Origin: Bufo bufo
Taxonomy: Eukaryota; Chordata; Amphibia; Anura; Bufonidae
Assembly (NCBI RefSeq): GCF_905171765.1
Contig: NC_053391.1
Location: 689,993,257 to 690,057,256 of the forward strand
DNA length: 64,000 nucleotides
Direction of reading: 5' to 3'
Each line of letters starts with the position of its first letter. Position 1 is the stretch's first letter. The notes under the pieces are model-generated. The model had not been told where the DNA came from, ran no database searches, and was given only the letters and a program-made list of their open reading frames with translations. A program made the translations under genes and the position numbers. Below, piece after piece: positions 32,594 through 43,279 of this stretch.

Positions 32594-33937
32594 TTAAAGG
32601 GGGGGAAAGCTTTCTTTTACTGCTGACAAAACTGCTGTGCTGAAGGCTGAGTTCTCGGGTCCATTGCTGAGCCTGTAGTGATGGACAAACGTAGAGGATG
32701 AAGTCCAGGAAGCTGCATTGCAGATGTCTAGGAGATCAACCTGCTGTCTTTCGGCCCAAGATGTAGAAGTTGCTCTCGTGGAGTGAGCCCTCAACAGCCG
32801 AGGCGGTTCGTTACCATCCAAAATGTAGGCCTCCGAGATGGTTGTTTTAATCCAACGACCCAGAGTGTCTTTTGAGGCTTTCATACCCTTCCTCGGACCA
32901 GAGAATAAAATGAATAAATTTTCTTCCTTCCGGAAATCTCTCAGCCTTTCAAGATAGCAAATTAATGCTCTACGAATGTCCAGAGTATGGAGTCTCATTT
33001 CCTCATCTGACTTAGGATCAGGGTAGAATACTGGAAGAACAGATTCTCTATTGATGTTAGTTGAAGACACAATCTTTGGTCTAAATGAAGGCATGGTTCT
33101 TAGTCTGACACCATTCGGCAAAATTTTCAAATATGGCTCTCTGGAGGACAAAGCCTGCAACTCCCCTAGCCTTTTTGCGCAAGTAATGGCAATGAGAAAA
33201 AGGATTTTATAGGATAACCAGCTAAGATCCACTTCGGCAATAGGTTCAAAGGGAGGACCTGTAAGTCTATTTAGAACCAGTGATAATTCCCAGATGGGCA
33301 TAGGTGGTCTCACAGAAGGCCTCAACTCTTTCAACGCTCTGAAATACCTGGCTATTAAAGCGTCACCTGCATATTGTCCATCTGTCCAACTTGTCCAAGC
33401 ATTAATGGCTGTCATGTGGACTCTTAATGTATTAGGCTTTAGGCCCTTTTCGTGCCCCTCTTGCAGGAATTGCAAAATGGAGTTGGTAGAGACTAGTAAC
33501 TCTTTTTCCTGCAACCAGGAAGAAAACTTTCTCCATAATCTGTTATAAACTGCAATAGTAGACTGCTTTCTGGAGGACAGTAAAGTAGAAATGACCTCAT
33601 CTGAAAGGCCTTTCTCTTTTAATCTTTCCCTTTCAGGTGCCAAACGGTTAAATGCAACTTGTTCAGTTGAGGATGGTAAAGGTCTTCTTGTAGAAGAAGA
33701 TCCGGGTACAGAGGCAAAGTCCAGTGATCGTTTTTCGAAAGTTGAGATACGACAGAAAACCAAGCCCTGCGGGGCCAATAGGGAGCTATTAGTATTGCTT
33801 CCGGTGCTTCTGAGAGGAGTTTCGGTATGATCTGAGGTAATATTGGTATGGGAGGAAACAGGTAGACAAACTTGTGGCTCCAATTCAGAGAGAAGGCATC
33901 CAGACAGTCGGGTCTGTCCGCTCTCCTGAGAGAACAA
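32594..33937 (-). CDS. DIRS tyrosine recombinase
   Basis: The open frame has 447 codons; the recombinase proper probably begins near residue 98 (RLAPERERLKEKG), since the first part overlaps the end of the RT frame in another phase. A core-binding segment covers about residues 105-215 and the catalytic domain about 235-430. Visible catalytic residues are R256 (CAKRLGEL), H385 and R388 (RAHSTRATSTSWA) and the nucleophile Y421 (FVHHYRL). It would integrate the circular DNA copy without target duplication. No stop or frameshift is seen in the catalytic region. The start codon used is uncertain because translation of the third frame in DIRS elements is not well defined. Confidence 0.93.
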   Translation of the reverse strand: MFSQESGQTRLSGCLLSELEPQVCLPVSSHTNITSDHTETPLRSTGSNTNSSLLAPQGLVFCRISTFEKRSLDFASVPGSSSTRRPLPSSTEQVAFNRLAPERERLKEKGLSDEVISTLLSSRKQSTIAVYNRLWRKFSSWLQEKELLVSTNSILQFLQEGHEKGLKPNTLRVHMTAINAWTSWTDGQYAGDALIARYFRALKELRPSVRPPMPIWELSLVLNRLTGPPFEPIAEVDLSWLSYKILFLIAITCAKRLGELQALSSREPYLKILPNGVRLRTMPSFRPKIVSSTNINRESVLPVFYPDPKSDEEMRLHTLDIRRALICYLERLRDFRKEENLFILFSGPRKGMKASKDTLGRWIKTTISEAYILDGNEPPRLLRAHSTRATSTSWAERQQVDLLDICNAASWTSSSTFVHHYRLSNGPENSAFSTAVLSAVKESFPPL

Positions 33938-35398
33938 AACTTCAGGGCTTTCTTGTTATTCCTCGTTGCAAACAGATCCCATTCTGGACGACTCCATTTC
34001 TCCACTACTTGGGCGAAATATTTCGGGTTCAATTCCCTTTCTCCTGGGCACACCTTCTGTCGACTGAGTCGATCTGCTCTGATATTCTCGGAGCCCTTGA
34101 TGTGAACTGCCACTAGGCTGTGTAGGACTGGCTCTGCCCAAGACATTATCCTGTCGCAAATGGACTGTCTGCAGGAGAACTGCTCTGTGGTAGAGATAAG
34201 GTTCGAAATGCTGCAGGGCTAGCTGAATGGCTTTCAATTCCCTGAAGTTTGAGGATTGCCTCATTATGGTTGAGGGCCATTCCCCTTGAATCCACCGATC
34301 TCCCATGTGCGCACCCCAACCTATGCGGGAAGCATCTGTGGTTATCACTACTCTTTGAACGACTAGGAAATCCCTTCCTTTTTCCAGATTTTCTTCTCTT
34401 GTCCACCAAAGCAGCCCTCTGCGTGTTGCATATGATATCTTCATCATAGTGGTTAGGGATTTGGGATTCTTGTCCCAACAGTGGAGAATCTCTCTTTGCA
34501 GGTCTCTCATATGAGCCTTCGCCCATGGCACCGCCTCTATAGCAGCTGTCAATAACCCGAGGGTACTCATCGCCGAACGGATGGATATCTTCGTTGTAGA
34601 GATCAACAACTGAATTCTGTGAACGATCTGAGCCACTTTGAGAGGAGGAAGAAATACCTTCATTACTTCTGAGTCTAACAAAAGACCCAGGAACTGGATT
34701 CTCGTAGTGGGGACCAGCTGCGACTTCTTTTGGTTGACAATGAACCCGACTCGCTGAAGTAGATTCAGAGCAGTGTAAAGATCCGATCTCAGAGCCTCCT
34801 TGGAAGCTGCAATAAACAACCAGTCGTCCAGATATGGCACTATCCTCAGACCTTGAACCCTCAGAGCTGCAATAAGGACAACCACCACCTTCGTAAAGAT
34901 ACGAGGTGCCGGAGATAGCCCGAAGGGAAGAGCCCTGAACTGATAGTGCCAAATCTGACCTAGAGTCTTGACCGCCACCCTGAGAAATCTCCTCGATTCT
35001 TTGTGGATAGGTATATGAAGGTATGCATCTTTCAGATCTATGGATGCCATAACCTCCCCAGGTTGCAGGATGCTCAGGACAGATCTTATGTTGTCCATCT
35101 TGAATTTTACCTTCTTTAAATGGTTGTTTAGAAACCTTAAATCTATGATGAGGCGCCACCTGCCGTCTGGTTTCGGAACGGGAAACACTCTTGAATAGAC
35201 CCCTGAATATACTTCCTCCTCTGGAACTCTCTCCAGAGCATTCATCTGTAGGAACTCCTGAAGAAGAGGCATGATTCTTGGATCCTCTGTGTTGTTTAAC
35301 AGGAACCTTTCCCATGGAAGATGAATGAACTCGAGTGAATAACCGTTCTTGATGATATTCCGAACCCAGTTGTCTGAAGTGACACTCTCCCATTTCAA
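33619..35398 (-). pseudogene. DIRS reverse transcriptase / RNase H, frameshifted
   Basis: Codons from 35398 give about 415 residues of RT and early RNase H. Palm motifs are SIDLKDAYLHIPI (about 119-131), FRALPFGLSPAPRIFTK (154-170) and the catalytic YLDD (189-192). RNase H begins with TDASRIGWGAH (D355) and NFRELKA (E387). Near 34150-34185 the frame changes: the piece with the third RNase H acidic residue and the conserved Asn/Gln-Gly-Gly turn seems deleted. The last part continues in another frame from 34146 to 33619 (HIKGSENIRADRLSRQ). Polymerase motifs are intact but a complete RNase H cannot be made without a frameshift. Confidence 0.9.
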
Positions 35399-35444
35399 AT
35401 AAAAGCTTCTTAACCTTGCGCCTACAGTGAGGGCAGGCTTGACG

Positions 35445-36785
35445 TCAGAACTTTGAACTGGAGGCAGGGGCTTCAGAGGATTTCTTCTTTCCCTTGTCCT
35501 GGTAGCGGGGGCGAAACTTCCTCCCTTGCTCCTGTCTATTACGACCCTGAAAGGAAGATCTTCCCCTCTGCGTACGAAATCTGGTAGACCTGGGCCTGAA
35601 AGTTTGCGGAAAAGCTAAAGTCTTCTCCTTTTTATTTTCTTCCAGGATCTTATCCAACTGGGATCCTATTAATTTTCCCGGTTCAAATGGGAGAGCGCAA
35701 AAGTTGGATTTAGAGGAAGCGTCTCCCGTCCAAGGTTTTAACCAGATCGATCTTCTTGTGGAATTCGCTAAAGCCATGTTCTTGGCTGAGATCTTTATGA
35801 CATCAAGCGGAAAATCACAAAGGAATTCAGCAGCCGTCTTAAGGGTCGATACTTGATCCAGCAGTTCATGCCTTGGTACCCCCTCTTGGATGTCTCTGGT
35901 TAGTTCGCTGAGCCAGACTCTTAACGCTCTTGCCACAGGCACTGAGGACATAGCTGCCTTCTGCAGAGAAGCCAGGTTGCAATGAGATCTCTTTAGGAAG
36001 GTGTCAGCTTTCCGATCCATAGGATCTTTTAACAGAGACGAATCGTCTGATGGAAAAAAAGATCTTTTGGACAGACGTGCAATGGCTGGGTCAACTTTAG
36101 ATGGTAATTCCCATTCCTCTGATGCAGCCGGGTCTAACTTGTATAGAGACTTGAAGCGAGGTCCTAAGTCCAGGCGTTTATCGGGCCTTTTCCATTCCCT
36201 TTCCATGATGGTTTTTAAAACCGAATGCGCAGGGAGAACTCTGGATTTCTTCTTAGGGAAGTAATACAGGTTACCCTTATCCTGTACCAAATCTTCTTCC
36301 TCATTAGTTTCCAGACAACGCTTTACGCGTCTGACGAGCTTTTCTGCTGAATCCTTTTTCAATAGGAAAAATTCTTCACTACCTGTATCTGAATCCGAAG
36401 ATAGGTCAGATTGAGAGACAATAGCTGATGATTGAGACATGTCATCTGAATGATGATGATGATGATGATGGCTTTTTTCCTTTTTGCTGCCAGAAGTAGA
36501 AGCCAAATTCTGCATATTTTCTCTGAACCAGGAAAAAAAATTTTTTGCTTCTTCTGCTAATGGGTCCTGTGGGGTACAATCCATACAGATATTGGATGTC
36601 GCTTCTGGTGATAAGGGCTGTAGACAAGTGATGCAAAGCTTAGATCTTGCGGGCTGCGGAACAGGAGTGCGTAACTTCTCTGCACAGAGATCACAGATGT
36701 CATCATGTAAATCATCTGGAAGCGGCAATCTACAACCTGCACAAACACGGTGCTTTATCTTTTTATGGCTCTTCCGGCTCGACAT
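35445..36785 (-). CDS. DIRS ORF1, Gag-like protein with two zinc ribbons
   Basis: 446 codons starting MSSRKSHKK. The first 70 residues hold two Cys4 units with the same spacing, C15-x2-C18-x12-C31-x2-C34 and C51-x2-C54-x12-C67-x2-C70, probably nucleic-acid binding. A run of seven His follows near residue 107, encoded by a pure ATG/CAT microsatellite at about 36448-36470, then a Ser/Asp/Glu-rich acidic stretch. The C-terminal 60 residues are Arg/Gly/Gln-rich and basic (RFRTQRGRSSFQGRNRQ), suggesting RNA binding. It is the first gene of the element and takes the place of Gag. No interruption is seen. Confidence 0.85.
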   Translation of the reverse strand: MSSRKSHKKIKHRVCAGCRLPLPDDLHDDICDLCAEKLRTPVPQPARSKLCITCLQPLSPEATSNICMDCTPQDPLAEEAKNFFSWFRENMQNLASTSGSKKEKSHHHHHHHSDDMSQSSAIVSQSDLSSDSDTGSEEFFLLKKDSAEKLVRRVKRCLETNEEEDLVQDKGNLYYFPKKKSRVLPAHSVLKTIMEREWKRPDKRLDLGPRFKSLYKLDPAASEEWELPSKVDPAIARLSKRSFFPSDDSSLLKDPMDRKADTFLKRSHCNLASLQKAAMSSVPVARALRVWLSELTRDIQEGVPRHELLDQVSTLKTAAEFLCDFPLDVIKISAKNMALANSTRRSIWLKPWTGDASSKSNFCALPFEPGKLIGSQLDKILEENKKEKTLAFPQTFRPRSTRFRTQRGRSSFQGRNRQEQGRKFRPRYQDKGKKKSSEAPASSSKF

Positions 36786-37048
36786 CTAAAAAAAAAAAAT
36801 GAATTTATTAGATGTACATCTATAATGCATAAGGGAGGCAGACAGGGCAGCAACACCCTTCATAATACCTTTAGAGACTCAGACCTCAGCTGCCTCGCAC
36901 AGCAGGAAAGTGCACACAGCTTCTGAGTCTCTAAATAGGAACCAAGTTTGAATTTGCCGCCCTAGACACACCCCCAATGCCTAGACACGCCCCCAACGTG
37001 ATGACGTCACAGGACCAGAGGAACGAGTGCTAGGCATAAGGGGAGGTG

Positions 37049-37070
37049 TGTGTGCGCGCGCGCGCGCCTA
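37049..37070. repeat. GT/CG microsatellite
   Basis: Alternating TGTGTGTGCGCGCGCGCGCG in the DIRS 5' leader; an alternating purine-pyrimidine tract able to adopt Z-DNA. Confidence 0.8.
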
Positions 37071-37429
37071 TACCACAGAGACCGCAGCGCATAGAAGAGG
37101 TAATTAACCCTTCTTGAACTCACCCAGAGTGTTCATACATCAGACATGAACCAGGCAACGCTGGCAGACAGCCTAATACTTACCCGGCTGTAACCGTCTG
37201 AAAACCGGGAACCAGGTCAGCCAGGCAAACGCACTGGACACAGACCGGCGACCTACTACAGGTATTACCAGGCAAACGCACTGGTAGACAACAGCCACCA
37301 TACACTATAGTAGGTCTGGGCTAGGAACCCACTAGCCAGACCGACGGAGCCTGAACAACGCAAGGCTCAATCCTTTCCAGGTGGGCAGCAAGGTGAGAGC
37401 AATCACCTGCTAGAGTAAGGACTAGAAAA

Positions 37430-37592
37430 AACACAATGGATGCAGTGCCTTGACGTCTTATATAGAGTGCCTACGGTATTGCCAATTCTGTTAATTGTTT
37501 AATTGTTAGATTTTTCTAGGTGGGCGGTCCTATGATAGAGTGACGGGGATGGGAAATATCCCTTCTGTGCTGCTGTAGGACGAAGAAGAAAG
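37430..37592. repeat. DIRS right inverted terminal repeat
   Basis: Inverse copy of the left repeat with its own tip, CGAAGAAGAAAG on the plus strand. The minisatellite resumes directly after it with CAGTTATATTC. Confidence 0.9.
37456..37466 (-). promoter_or_regulatory. TATA-like box of the DIRS element
   Basis: TCTATATAAG on the minus strand, facing into the Gag-like gene at 36785. A mirrored copy lies in the left repeat at 32413. It is the probable start region for the genomic RNA; the actual start site cannot be read from sequence. Confidence 0.55.
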
Positions 37593-40500
37593 CAGTTATA
37601 TTCTTGTACATAGGAGCAGTATTATAGTAGTTATATTCTTGTACATAGGAGGCAGTATTATAGTAGTTATATTCTTGTACATAGGAGCAGTATTATAGTA
37701 GTTATATTCTTGTACATAGGAGCAGTATTATAGTAGTTATATTCTTGTACATAGGAGCAGTATTATAGTAGTTATATTCTTGTACATAGGAGCAGTATTA
37801 TAGTAGTTATATTCTTGTACATAGGAGCAGTATTATAGTAGTTATATTCTTGTACATAGGTGGCAGTATTATAGTAGTTATATTCTTGTACATAGGAGCA
37901 GTATTATAGTAGTTATATTCTTGTACATAGGTGGCAGTATTATAGTAGTTATATTCTTGTACATAGGAGCAGTATTATAGTAGTTATATTCTTGTACATA
38001 GGAGGTAGTATTATAGTAGTTATATTCTTGTACATAGGAGCAGTATTATAGTAGTTATATTCTTGTACATAGGAGCAGTATTATAGTAGTTATATTCTTG
38101 TACATAGGAGCAGTATTATAGTAGTTATATTCTTGTACATAGGAGGCAGAAATATAGTAGTTATATTCTTGTACATAGGAGCAGTATTATAATAGTTATA
38201 TTCTTGTACATAGGAGCAGTATTATAATAGTTATATTCTTGTACATAGGAGCAGTATTATAGTAGTTATATTCTTGTACATAGGAGGCAGTAATATAGTA
38301 GTTATATTCTTGTACATAGGAGCAGTATTATAATAGTTATATTCTTGTACATAGGAGCAGTATTATAATAGTTATATTCTTGTACATAGGAGCAGTATTA
38401 TAGTAGTTATATTCTTGTACATAGGAGCAGTATTATAGTAGTTATATTCATGTACATAGGAGGCAGTATTATAGTAGTTATATTCTTGTACATAGGAGCG
38501 GTATTATAGTAGTTATATTCTTGTACATAGGAGCAGTATTATAGTAGTTATATTCTTGTACATAGGAGCAGTATTATAGTAGTTATATTCTTGTACATAG
38601 GAGGCAGTATTATAGTATTTATATTCTTGTACATAGGAGCAGTATTATAGTAGTTATATTCTTGTACATAGGAGCAGTATTATAGTAGTTATATTCTTGT
38701 ACATAGGAGCAGTATTATAGTAGTTATATTCTTGTACATAGGAGGCAGTATTATAGTAGTTATATTCTTGCACATAGGAGGCAGTATTATAGTAGTTATA
38801 TTCTTGTACATAGGAGACGTATTATAGTAGTTATATTCTTGTACATAGGAGCAGTATTATAGTAGTTATATTCTTGTACATAGGAGACAGTATTATAGTA
38901 GTTATATTCTTGTACATAGGAGCAGTATTATAGTAGTTATATTCTTGTACATAGGAGCAGTATTATAGTAGTTATATTCTTGTACATAGGAGCAGTATTA
39001 TAGTAGTTATATTCTTGTACATAGGAGCAGTATTATAGTAGTTATATTCTTGTACATAGGAGCAGTATTATAGTAGTTATATTCCTGTACATAGGAGGCA
39101 GTATTATAGTAGTTATATTCTTGTACATAGGAGGCAGTATTATAGTAGTTATATTCTTGTACATAGGAGGCAGTATTATAGTAGTTATATTCTTGTACAT
39201 AGGAGGCAGTATTATAGTAGTTATATTCTTGTACATAGGAGCAGTATTATAGTAGTTATATTCTTGTACATAGGAGGCAGTATTATAGTAGTTATATTCT
39301 TGTACATAGGAGGCAGTATTATAGTAGTTATATTATTGTACATAGGAGCAGTATTATAGTAGTTATATTCTTGTACATAGGAGCAGTATTATAGTAGTTA
39401 TATTCTTGTACATAGGAGCAGTATTATAGTAGTTATATTCTTGTACATAGGAGACAGTATTATAGTAGTTATATTCTTGTACATAGGATCAGTATTATAG
39501 TAGTTATATTCTTGTACATAGGAGCAGTATTATAGTAGTTATATTCTTGTACATAGGAGGCAGTATTATTGTAATTATATTCTTGTCCATAGGAGCAGTA
39601 TTATAGTAGTTATATTCTTGTACATAGGAGCAGTATTATAGTAGTTATATTCTTGTCCATAGGAGCAGTATTATAGTAGTTATATTCTTGTACATAGGAG
39701 GCAGTATTATAGTAGTTATATTCTTGTACATAGGAGGTAGTATTATAGTAGTTATATTCTTGTACATAGGAGCAGTATTATAGAAGTTATATTCTTGTAC
39801 ATAGGAGCAGTATTATAGTAGTTATATTCTTGTACATAGGAGGCAGTATTATAGTAGTTATATTCTTGTACATAGGAGGCAGTATTATAGTAGTTATATT
39901 CTTCTACATAGGAGCAGTATTATAGTAGTTATATTCTTGTACATAGGAGGCAGTATTATAGTAGTTATATTCCTGTACATAGGAGGCAGTATTATAGTAG
40001 TTATATTCTTGTACATAGGAGCAGTATTATAGTAGTTATATTCTTGTACATAGGAGCAGTATTATAGTAGTTATATTCTTGTACATAGGAGGTAGTATTA
40101 TAGTAGTTATATTCTTGTACATAGGAGCAGTATTATAGAAGTTATATTCTTGTACATAGGAGCAGTATTATAGTAGTTATATTCTTGTATATAGAAGGCA
40201 GTATTATAGTAGTTATATTCTTGTACATAGGAGCAGTATTATAGTAGTTATATTCCTGTACATAGGAGCAGTATTATAGTAGTTATACTCTTGTACATAG
40301 GAGGCAGTATTATAGTAGTTATATTCTTGTACATAGGAGCAGTATTATAGTAGTTATATTCTTGTACATAGGAGCAGTATTATAGTAGTTATATTCTTGT
40401 ACATCGGAGCAGTATTATAGTAGTTATATTCTTGTACATAGGAAGCAGTATTATAGTAGTTATATTCTTGTACATAGGAGGCAGTATTATAGTAGTTATA

Positions 40501-42370
40501 TTCTTGTACATAGGAGACGTATTATAGTAGTTATATTCCTGTACATAGGAGGCAGTATTATAGTAGTTATATTCTTGTACATAGGAGGCAGTATTATAGT
40601 AGTTATATTCTTGTACATAGGAGGCAGTATTATAGTAGTTATATTCTTGTATATAAGAGGCAGTATTATAGTAGTTATATTCCTGTACATAGGAGGCGGT
40701 ATTATAGTAGTTATATTCTTGTACATAGGAGGCAGTATTATAGTAGTTATATTCTTGTATATAGGAGGCAGTATTATAGTAGTTATATTCTTGTACATAG
40801 GAGCAGTATTATAGTAGTTATATTCTTGTACATAGGAGGCAGTATTATAGTAGTTATATTCTTGTACATAGGAGGCAGTATTATAGTAGTTATATTCTTG
40901 TACATAGGAGCAGTATTATAGTAGTTATATTCTTGTACATAGGAGGCAGTATTATAGTAGTTATATTCCTGTACATAGGAGGCAGTATTATAGTAGTTAT
41001 ATTCTTGTACATAGGAGCAGTATTATAGTAGTTATATTCTTGTACATAGGAGGTAGTATTATAGTAGTTATATTCTTGTACATAGGAGCAGTATTATAGA
41101 AGTTATATTCTTGTACATAGGAGCAGTATTATAGTAGTTATATTCTTGTACATAGGAGGCAGTATTATAGTAGTTATATTCTTGTACATAGGAGGCAGTA
41201 TTATAGTAGTTATATTCTTGTACATAGGAGACGTATTATAGTAGTTATATTCTTGTACATAGGAGCAGTATTATAGTAGTTATATTCTTGTACATAGGAG
41301 ACAGTATTATAGTAGTTATATTCTTGTACATAGGAGCAGTATTATAGTAGTTATATTCTTGTACATAGGAGCAGTATTATAGTAGTTATATTCTTGTACA
41401 TAGGAGCAGTATTATAGTAGTTATATTCTTGTACATAGGAGCAGTATTATAGTAGTTATATTCTTGTACATAGGAGCAGTATTATAGTAGTTATATTCTT
41501 GTACATAGGAGCAGTATTATAGTAGTTATATTCTTGTACATAGGAGGCAGTATTATAGTAGTTATATTCTTGTACATAGGAGGCAGTATTATAGTAGTTA
41601 TATTCTTGTACATAGGAGGCAGTATTATAGTAGTTATATTCTTGTACATAGGAGGCAGTATTATAATAGTTATATTCTTGTACATAGGAGCAGTATTATA
41701 GTAGTTATATTCCTGTACATAGGAGGCAGTATTATAGTAGTTATATTCTTGTACATAGGAGGCAGTATTATAGTAGTTATATTCTTGTACATAGGAGGCA
41801 GTATTATAGTAGTTATATTCTTGTACATAGTAGCAGTATTATAGTAGTTATATTCCTGTACATAGGAGGCAGTATTATAGTAGTTATATTCTTGTACATA
41901 GGAGGCAGTATTATAGTAGTTATATTCTTGTACATAGGAGCAGTATTATAGTAGTTATATTCCTGTACATAGGAGGCAGTATTATAGTAGTTATATTCTT
42001 GTACATAGGAGCAGTATTATAGTAGTTATATTCTTGTACATAGGAGGCAGTATTATAGTAGATATATTCCTGTACATAGGGGCAGTATTACAGTAGTTAT
42101 ATTCTTGTACATAGGAGCAGTATTATAGTAGTTATATTCCTGTACATAGGGGCAGTATTATAGTAGTTATATTCTTGTACATAGGAGCAGTATTATAGTA
42201 GTTATATTCTTGTACATAGGAGGCAGTATTATAGTAGTTATATTCCTGTACATAGGAGGCAGTATTATAGTAGTTATATTCCTGTACATAGGAGGCAGTA
42301 TTATAGTAGTTATGTTCCTGTACAGAGGAGCAGTATTATAGTAGTTATATTATTATACATAGGAGGCAGT
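37593..42370. repeat. 35/36-bp minisatellite, right block
   Basis: About 135 further copies of the unit seen at 31382. Rare variants recur in blocks: GGAGACGTATT at about 38815, 40511 and 41229, and TATAGAAG at about 39781, 40135 and 41095. This shows that multi-unit segments were duplicated. Open frames in it (repeats of MYKNITTIILPP) are artefacts of the unit. Confidence 0.96.
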
Positions 42371-43279
42371 TAATTTAGCTTTTCTAGATGATAGAGGTGT
42401 AGTTCATGTTTCTTTCCAAACTTTCCATTATGCCATAGGTTTTTAGATATCATTATTCAGGGTAAGAAAACCCTATGACATCTTCTCCAGCTTTCCTCCA
42501 TCCACTACATGTCTCCAGTTGCTCCTTTGAGCTCCTGACCTTTTAGCCCTGTGACATTATCTTTATATCGCTCTTGTTCCCGGAAAGAGTCTTCGGATTA
42601 TGTGTGGATATCCACATGAAACCTATACGGGGTCTGGGACATTTACGGCTGATCAATAGGAAATAGTTCAGATACCTAAACATATTTTCACATCCGTGTC
42701 TCAAGTATCAGCGTCTGACTTGGTTTAATTCCAGGAAGGTATCAAGATACGTGGCTGCTGATTTCATGTAGACCTTCATGCCCCCAACCCCCATCTCTCG
42801 CTAAAGAATATGTCCCCCACTCCCTCCCCTTATGTTTGCGATCTCTTGTAATTTCTCCTTGTCATCCTGAGATTTTGGATCACCACCTCGGCTCCTTGGC
42901 TCGGGGCCACATCTCAGCTCTGACTGCTGTTCCCAGCCTTCTGTAGAAAGCACGCTTTGTATTTTACATTTGGATCCCGCTCTGCATACGATTTCAATTA
43001 GCGTCCGGTTACAAGGCCCAGCAGATGTGGAATGTGGTCCCAGCCCAGGTGGAATAAATCTATTGCCATAAAATCAGAGTAATGTTATTAATTCGCAGCG
43101 CTGAGTCTGAGGCTACCTCGTCTCCCCGATGCCTCGGAGATAAACCTCGCTGACAGCTCTGATGCAGTGTCCGCTGTGATAAATGACCAATCTGTGATAA
43201 TATTCTGCCGCTGCCACAGATATCACTATGACTGCATACTATGCCTACATAGCAGAGCTGAGATGGCCAAAAAGTAGAA
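42371..43279. other. apparently unique sequence between two arrays
   Basis: About 900 bp with balanced composition, no repeat structure and no recognised coding domain. It is the longest stretch between 31 and 63 kb that I could not tie to an element. Confidence 0.5.

Larger units (their letters stand above)
32262..37592 (-). mobile_element. DIRS tyrosine-recombinase retroelement, complete
   Basis: A 5.3-kb element in the minisatellite. Its inverted terminal repeats are 32262-32451 and 37430-37592, sharing CAGCACAGAAGGGATATTTC and about 140 further bases, but with different outer tips. The internal complementary region lies at 32497-32582. The coding order on the minus strand is Gag-like, RT/RNase H, tyrosine recombinase. 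No target duplication is visible, as expected for insertion of a circular intermediate by a tyrosine recombinase. This is the canonical DIRS1-like plan. Confidence 0.95.

Noticed and set aside
39042..41685. Repeated frames with MYKNITTIILPP as a repeat protein gene
   Set aside because: The frame stays open only where 36-bp units follow each other and breaks at each 35-bp unit. It is a by-product of the repeat.
31382..42370. Possible CRISPR array
   Set aside because: The 35/36-bp units are directly adjacent, with no unique spacers of constant length, no cas genes, and a eukaryotic transposon context. It is a minisatellite.
42371..43279. Conserved host exon or regulatory element in the unique interval
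   Set aside because: The composition is compatible with unique DNA, but without a comparison to other species there is no evidence of constraint.
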